The notes beneath the pieces were generated by a model. That model ran no database searches. It was not told the origin of the DNA and worked only from the letters and a program-made list of their open reading frames with translations. A stretch of 64,000 nucleotides of DNA. Source: Costus lasius. Lineage: Eukaryota > Streptophyta > Magnoliopsida > Zingiberales > Costaceae. Below, piece by piece: positions 58,526 through 64,000 of this stretch (the first letter of the stretch is position 1; each line of letters begins with the position of its first letter). Made by a program: the position numbers and the translations under genes. The DNA is taken from the NCBI GenBank assembly GCA_027563935.2, contig CM050449.1, positions 71,948,556 to 72,012,555 of the forward strand, read 5' to 3'.

Positions 58526-61500
58526 TTCGACCCTAACGAGCGCAACACCGTATTGAGGAACTACTCCCCGACGGTAAACGCTGACGTATGCACCTCCCAA
58601 GCAATTTTTGATCACGATGGTATAAGGCTTTCAGTATGTTTGTATGAGCATGTCTTTGGAGTTAGACATTTTTACATTTGAGAGTATTTTAAATATGAGA
58701 CAACATGATATAGGTTTACGCTCATAATGCCGAAACGACTATATCGGATTCAGACATTTCATTAATTTTCATCTCCTTCTCTTTTTATCCCTTTTTTTTA
58801 TTGTTTGCTTTTGTTGTTGTTTTTCGTTTTGTTTTTCTCGTTTGTTATTTTTGCAGGAGTATAAAGCAACTCTTCCTTTGAGACCATGACATTCGATCAT
58901 TAATTTGATCCTGTTGTTGAATCGGGAACCAAGGGGTGAAATTAGTAACGCTGAGAGGGTCTTCTCTCGGTGACTCCGCGACCCTCGGTCAAAGGGGAAA
59001 GTTTCCCTTTCCCTCTTTACGCGGCTGATAGACAGTCCGAGCGATTCCTTGGTCGACGATGATTTTGGAAAATCGCCGTAGGGTTCGCGTCCCAACGATT
59101 GACGATAGCGCCGGTCTCTGAGAAGACGGGCAGGAGGCATTCATCCGGGTCGGAAGAGGAACGATGCCGCTGCTGCGTTTCCGGCGATATTGGGCTTCTG
59201 ATGGCGTTGTTGAGAGCGACTGCCAACTGTTTGTCGGCAACGAAGGAGAACAGAGGTGGGCGCAGGAGGCGAGGTCGCAAGAGAAAAGCAGCGGCGCTAC
59301 TACTCCTTTGGCGATGCAGCATGGGTTTCCGGCGATGCTGACGGACTTCTGATGGGCATGCCAAGCTGTCGAGCTTCTGGTGGCAGGGCGGTATTAACAG
59401 CGCTGTTAGAATTCCAACAGATGAGTCCGTAATGGCACAGCCTTCTCCTTGCCCTGATCGGTGCTCGTTTTCACCAAAGGAAGATGAAGGTCACGCTTTG
59501 GGCTGAGATTCAAGGTTCGGTACGGGGAACGGCGCTCACGCTCTATCCATGCATTTGGACAGGGTAGAAGAAATACTCGCATTTGGATAAGGTAGAGGAA
59601 ATTTTCTTATGTCTTCTTCTCTTTTCTCAAATAATTTCATACGGATCAGTAATTTTATTTCACTTTATTTCTTTTCCTCATTGATCTCCAGTTTGTTGAT
59701 AGATGGCAGATCCAGAGACGGGAAAGCATCAATTGCTTGAATAACAGTTCTCATGAAAAGAAGGGGAGGAAATATTTGCCGTCCCGATGGTTCATGCTGG
59801 CTGAGGACAGTATGTTGCTCAAAACAGGAGATGCAAGCACATGTTATCTTCTTAAGTGCAACATCATCCCTTTATCATGAATTACAGTTGACGTTCCAAC
59901 AAGGGTCAATGCTGAGCCAGCAAAACAGATCCCCCGTTCTTCGAGAAAGAAGATAACATCGGAATGAGAATAGCAGCATTATTCGATAGGGGTCTTATAA
60001 AGATATTTGACTGCAGCGATCAATTTAGCCAAAGGTGTTAATTTTTGTCAAAGTCTTCAAGACCAGAATTATGAGATTTCTCTCTCTTCAGGTGGATCAG
60101 AGATTAAACGTAGTAACTCGGAACGGTGGCGGAGTCGTATGGAGAAGAGTGGCAGAGACCATAACAGGTGCTCGCTCTTCTTCCTTTTTGAATCTTCGTC
60201 AGTTCTTCTTTTCTAAATTCCACCTCGGGGGGAATCTCTCGATTCTTGATTTCAAGCAATTTGGTAACAATTCTCTTTCTTCTCTTTTTATTGATTCGTT
60301 GTCACAAAGAGAAATTTTTTTTTTTTTTTTTTTTTTTTTACAAGGCCCTACTTCTTCTCAATAGGTTTTCTCACGACTCTCTTTTTTACGGATTCTCTCG
60401 GCATTTATAGTCTTCATCTCCTTTTGCTCTTTTCAGCACCTCCTCTTCCCTTTTTCATTCTTTGGCTTCTCACATCATCCTCTCCTCTCCCTTTTTTTTT
60501 TACTGTGTGTTCCCCGAATAGAGGGCCATTTACACCGTGCTAGGATGCTTAGTGCATCTATGAAGCTTAAGAAAATCGAAATCAGAAGAGAGTGAGTGTG
60601 TGCTCCATCGTGGTGCCAGGACGCTTAGTGTGTCCATGAAGCCTAAGAAAACCGAACGATCAAAAGAGTGTATGTGGGTGCGTCCATGAAGCTTGAGAAA
60701 ACCGTAAAGAGAAACTTCCCTCTATTTACCTTCTTCTTACAGCCTCTATATTTCCTTCTTCTTCTTGTATCTCCTTACTGTTTCTCCTCCTTCTTCTCGC
60801 GATGCCTTCGGTGTTGTGCGTCTCTCCTTTTATAAACTTCCTCCTTCACGCCTTTTCCTTTTTCTTCATTATTTTTTGTTTCTTCTGCCATGACCATTTC
60901 CTCTTATCAGCCCTCGCTGCTTCCCATGCTCGCCCCTTTTCTCTTTTTTGATTTTTCTTTCAGCTTGTCTTATCTTCCACCTGCTTGCCCTACTTGCTCC
61001 ATCCATGCGTGCCAGACTTCCTTTTCATCATACGTCTTCTTGTCCTTGGAGCCTCGGTGCCTGCTACTTTGATACTTTGATTTGGTTCAAAGTCAACATC
61101 TATTTTGACTTAGTCGTTTGGTCTTCTACAAGTCTCTCCATTCTATATGAGACCAGATTTAACTAGAGACCGTTTGGTATGCTTAATACAATCTTTTATT
61201 ACTGTCTCTAGATTTTTGATTTTGCTTGCGTATGTTTCCATTTATACAATCTTTGCCCAGTCATGGAGTTTCATTCTATTTAGAGATTAGTGACTTTCTA
61301 ATCGATTTACATGAATTCTTCTGTCATAGAGCTTCATTAGCTCAACACGCTTGAGCTTCAATCTGAAGCTTACTTTGGTTTACGCCTTTAAGAATTTTCT
61401 TTCATCGACTTTGTGTCCGGATGGCCTTGGATTTGTTGTCTTTGCATGCTTCTTTTGATCAGAAGGTTTAGTAGAGGTCTGTGTTCTCCTTCAGCATTCT

Positions 61501-63334
61501 TTTTACTTTCCTTCTTCTCTTTTTGAATAAACCCAAATGGTTCAACAATTTTTACAGTAATTGCGATGCTACTTCAATTAATTATCGTCTTCGGGAGGCA
61601 TTTACTTGCGGGTGATGGTTCAGCAGCGTTGGGGGATCAGCAGCAGAAGCAAGAGGAGCCATTCCTTGATGCCTGATTCCTATTGTGACTTCTTCTTTCC
61701 ATTTTGTTCGCCTTCTGTTTGGATTGGGCGAGTAGAGTTCGAGAATCGAGGTCCCGCTTCCTAACCTTCGTGCACTGCGATTTGTTCATACTGGGAACGA
61801 GGAACCTAGGCATGCGGACGCCCCCCTTTTTCCATTGCTGGATCTATACGTAACCCTGTTTACCGACGAAAGGTGCATTTCGTTTCAACTCGTTTTAGTT
61901 ACCTTTACGTTCGGAAAGGGATTGCATCTTGTATCGAGGATTCACTAGTGACGAGCATAGGATAAATCTGTTGACTAAATCAGCCTCCTTTTGCAGCCAA
62001 AGCCGGCTTAGTTTCGTTGATGCAATACTATTTATTGAGACTAATTTGTGGCAAGGAAAATTTTATTTTCTCTAAGTCATTAGCTGCGCTTCCCTAACCT
62101 TCCATCTACTGCCATCAAATTTCTTGGTACAATACGGAGCAGAGAGAATTGTTAAGGTGTTGGTTTATACTTCATGGCATGAGAACTTGTGTGTCTTGTG
62201 TCTGGAATTATATTTCATAGCATGAGAACTTGTCTGTCTTGTATATGGAATTATACATATATTCTGACGACATCATATTTTGGTATTAGAAAGGTCATAA
62301 CAATAATCTGCGTTGAAAGGATGAGTATATCTTGCCGGCACTAACACATGACCTTGAAATTCCTTTTGTCCCAATAATGGAGTACTCGTTTCATGTTTGT
62401 TTGGATTCAAGTCCTGCTTCACTTCTTTTCCATATATGGTTGGGTCTGGTTCCGGAAACATACTTACTGAGAATGAATTAACTTTTTTCCAAGAGAACAA
62501 TATTGTTCCATCATTTGATTATTACTACCATGCTCCTGATATTTTTGAAGAACATCTCATATACTGCTACTGAAAAGCTCTTCAAGGAACTTGTGCTTGT
62601 GAGAACTACTACTGCCGCACCCTTTCCTTTCTTTCGTGTCAGGTCTTCCATTCCCTTACTTCTGGCAGCTCGTTTGTCCATTGCCAGACCTTCTTTTCTA
62701 ATTTTCTTTTGACTCGTCTTGTCTTTTGAGGGCTTGTCCTCTCTATGACAATTTAGCAAGATTTGAAGGTCTTCCCTGCAGTTATTATTTTTTCCTTTTG
62801 GTCTACTCCTTTTGCCTTACACGAAATTGGCGCATTGTAGGTTCTCATGCGCCAGGTTCTCCTATGAGTCAATATAAATTTTGACCTCATCTCCCTGCGC
62901 ATCATCCCATTTTAGTCAAGGTAGATTTTGGCTTAGCTTGATTTCGTGTGTATGCTTGATGAACTGGTATGTACATCCCATGGGCCCCATCCAATTTTCT
63001 TCAGTAATGGTAAAAGACCATACTACAACACGATATAACATGCTCCTAAGCAACTACAGCATTTACCAATTTCTGAAATTTTCCTGTAAATCGCATGCTA
63101 TCCATAAGGTAATTATCATCAGCTTATACCCCAGCCTTAGATGCTTCCGTCAGTACTTGGACTGCTTACATTGCATCGCTCTCCTTTTATTGTTATCTAA
63201 TGAAATGTTGGTGTCATTGAACTGTCAATTTCAAGTTGATTTTAATTAAATTACGGTGATATTCTTTTGCTAGTTCCGGGGGAAATAAGTGCCTCAACAA
63301 ATTGCCTATAAGTGGCTCAATAAATTGCCCCCCC
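58526..63334. other. Intergenic DNA with small repeats, no supported gene
   Basis: No convincing coding sequence is seen; short frames overlap on both strands. 58970-59350 is rich in CG dinucleotides compared with the TE sequence and could be an exon or promoter remnant. A T-run lies at 60318-60339. Three imperfect copies of 'gcttagtg..tc.atgaagc.taagaaaa.cg' occur at 60536-60712. Pyrimidine-rich stretches dominate 60360-61020. A 46-bp direct duplication 'catgagaacttgt.tgtcttgt' lies at 62164-62252. A C-run sits at 63328-63338. Confidence 0.5.
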
Positions 63335-63381
63335 CCCCAACGGATTTGTATAAGCCAGAAGCGTATACAAAACCGTTGGGG
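63335..63381. other. 18-bp stem hairpin next to a C-run
   Basis: The left arm CCCCAACGGATTTGTATA (63335-63352) pairs with TATACAAAACCGTTGGGG (63364-63381) with one mismatch and an 11-base loop. It lies just upstream of the open reading frame at the window edge. Confidence 0.8.
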
Positions 63382-63476
63382 AGACAAATTATTCATGTGT
63401 TTTCTTACTACTCCCGTTGTCGCTTCAGGTGTTGACTCGGCACTCCGGCTCTTCTGTTTCTATTTTTGTATCGTTC

Positions 63477-64000
63477 ATGGGCTTCTTGTGGTCCCGCCGC
63501 GCTTCCATGCCGTTGGACGAGCCAGATGATGAGGCGATTATGGAGTATATTAAGAAGTGTGATTCCCTCGGCCACTTTCGGGGGATATGGCACGAGTGGC
63601 GCAATGTGATGTTGGAGGGTAGGGACGTGTTCCATAACAAGATACCCCATCATTTGTCCATGCCTCTATTGCCAACGGAGCACAAGCCTCACCCCCCTTT
63701 TGAGAGTGGAAATTGGACGCCTCTAGAGCGTAGTGTCGTCGGAATGATGAACAGATCTCGTATCTTCGATCAAGGCCCCGACTTATGCTTGTGTCTTGAG
63801 CCCAACACCAGAACATCTAACCAAGAATCAAATTTCTTTTTAGGCTTGGAGATGGCTTCTAAACGCGTACCGAGATGGGCCTTGCGGTTTAACATTTGTG
63901 GTAGTGTCACGCACCATCCTGACGTTATGGAACATCTAACCCATAATCTCTCACGGCTTCGTCAAATCGAAGATTCCAACTTCGAGATGCTTGCTTTAAT
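63477..64000 (+). CDS. Unrecognised open reading frame, runs off the window
   Basis: From the ATG at 63477 the frame is open for 174 codons to the window edge. In the same frame there is no stop back to about 63354, so 647 bp are stop-free. A second in-frame Met at 63507 opens the segment MPLDEPDDEAIMEYIKKCDS. Further on come a tryptophan-containing stretch, HFRGIWHEWRNVMLEGRDVF, and a Pro/His-rich segment. The acceptor-like ttgtcgcttcag at 63417-63428 could make this an internal or terminal exon. I do not recognise the family and assign no function. The last 60 bases are antisense copia RT sequence, so the C-terminal part is either chimeric or open by chance. Confidence 0.4.
   Translation, partial: MGFLWSRRASMPLDEPDDEAIMEYIKKCDSLGHFRGIWHEWRNVMLEGRDVFHNKIPHHLSMPLLPTEHKPHPPFESGNWTPLERSVVGMMNRSRIFDQGPDLCLCLEPNTRTSNQESNFFLGLEMASKRVPRWALRFNICGSVTHHPDVMEHLTHNLSRLRQIEDSNFEMLAL
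63941..64000 (-). mobile_element. Copia reverse transcriptase fragment, enters from the right edge
   Basis: The bases match the reverse complement of A-plus RT (around 38312-38370, encoding QASRSWNLRFDEAVRDYG) with about two mismatches in 60, and A-minus around 14101-14160 with about three. The left border lies inside the RT gene, not at an LTR, so this is a truncated or rearranged copy of the A subfamily. Its remainder is outside the window. Confidence 0.85.

Noticed and set aside
59017..59364. Arginine/alanine-rich frames on both strands in the CpG-rich patch
   Set aside because: The frames overlap on both strands, none has recognisable domains and GC-rich DNA lacks stops by chance; kept only as a composition finding.
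60318..60339. T-run considered as the poly(A) tail of a minus-strand retrocopy or LINE
   Set aside because: No ORF, target duplication or retrogene-like sequence is visible on either side.

Overview
The window is a piece of flowering-plant nuclear genome, most likely a monocot heterochromatic or intergenic region; that taxonomic guess rests only on the mix of retrotransposon lineages. About 57 of the 64 kb is LTR retrotransposon. I found no certain host gene, tRNA, rRNA or CRISPR. Every LTR element whose primer-binding site is visible has a match to TGGTATCAGAGC, the 3' end of initiator tRNA-Met.

Layout. (1) 1-6809: minus-strand Ty3/gypsy element of Del/Tekay type, with gag-pol running off the left edge and a 3.4 kb LTR that carries a 74-bp tandem array. 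(2) 6810-~10129: 3' end of a plus-strand Athila/Tat-like element (C-terminus of an unrecognised ORF, 3' non-coding region, LTR), cut on its left by element 1. (3) ~10130-52514: a nested stack of Ty1/copia elements of the Angela/BARE type inside a degenerate related LTR. Outermost is A-minus (11072-52406, TSD caact). B-minus (42109-51135, TSD gacat) sits in its 5' LTR. A-plus (left end deleted, to 41393) sits in its leader. Element C (16976-34933, minus, TSD ccttc) sits in the leader of A-plus. B-plus (25580-34704, plus, TSD ccaaa) sits in the 5' LTR of C. Four of these insertions are closed by matching 5-bp target duplications. (4) 52515-~57522: plus-strand Ty3/gypsy chromovirus (CRM/Reina-like) with 5' LTR, gag and pol, broken off just after the integrase DDE glutamate. 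(5) ~57523-63330: non-coding DNA with a 41-bp minisatellite, several small repeats and a CpG-rich patch. (6) 63335-64000: a hairpin followed by an unrecognised reading frame that stays open to the window edge and runs into a 60-bp antisense copia RT fragment.

How the parts relate. B-plus has an intact 1293-codon gag-pol and almost identical LTRs, so it is the only candidate for a recently autonomous element. A-plus, A-minus and B-minus keep recognisable gag-pol with stops, most of them explained by C-to-T or G-to-A transitions. Element C has LTRs about 1% different but a ruined coding region, which points to a non-autonomous family moved in trans by Angela relatives. The most informative structural points are the templated-filler deletion junction at 15040-15142, the head-to-head LTR palindrome around 41394-41421, leader elements shared between elements, and the unknown right-edge ORF. 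All counts of LTR differences were made by eye and are approximate.
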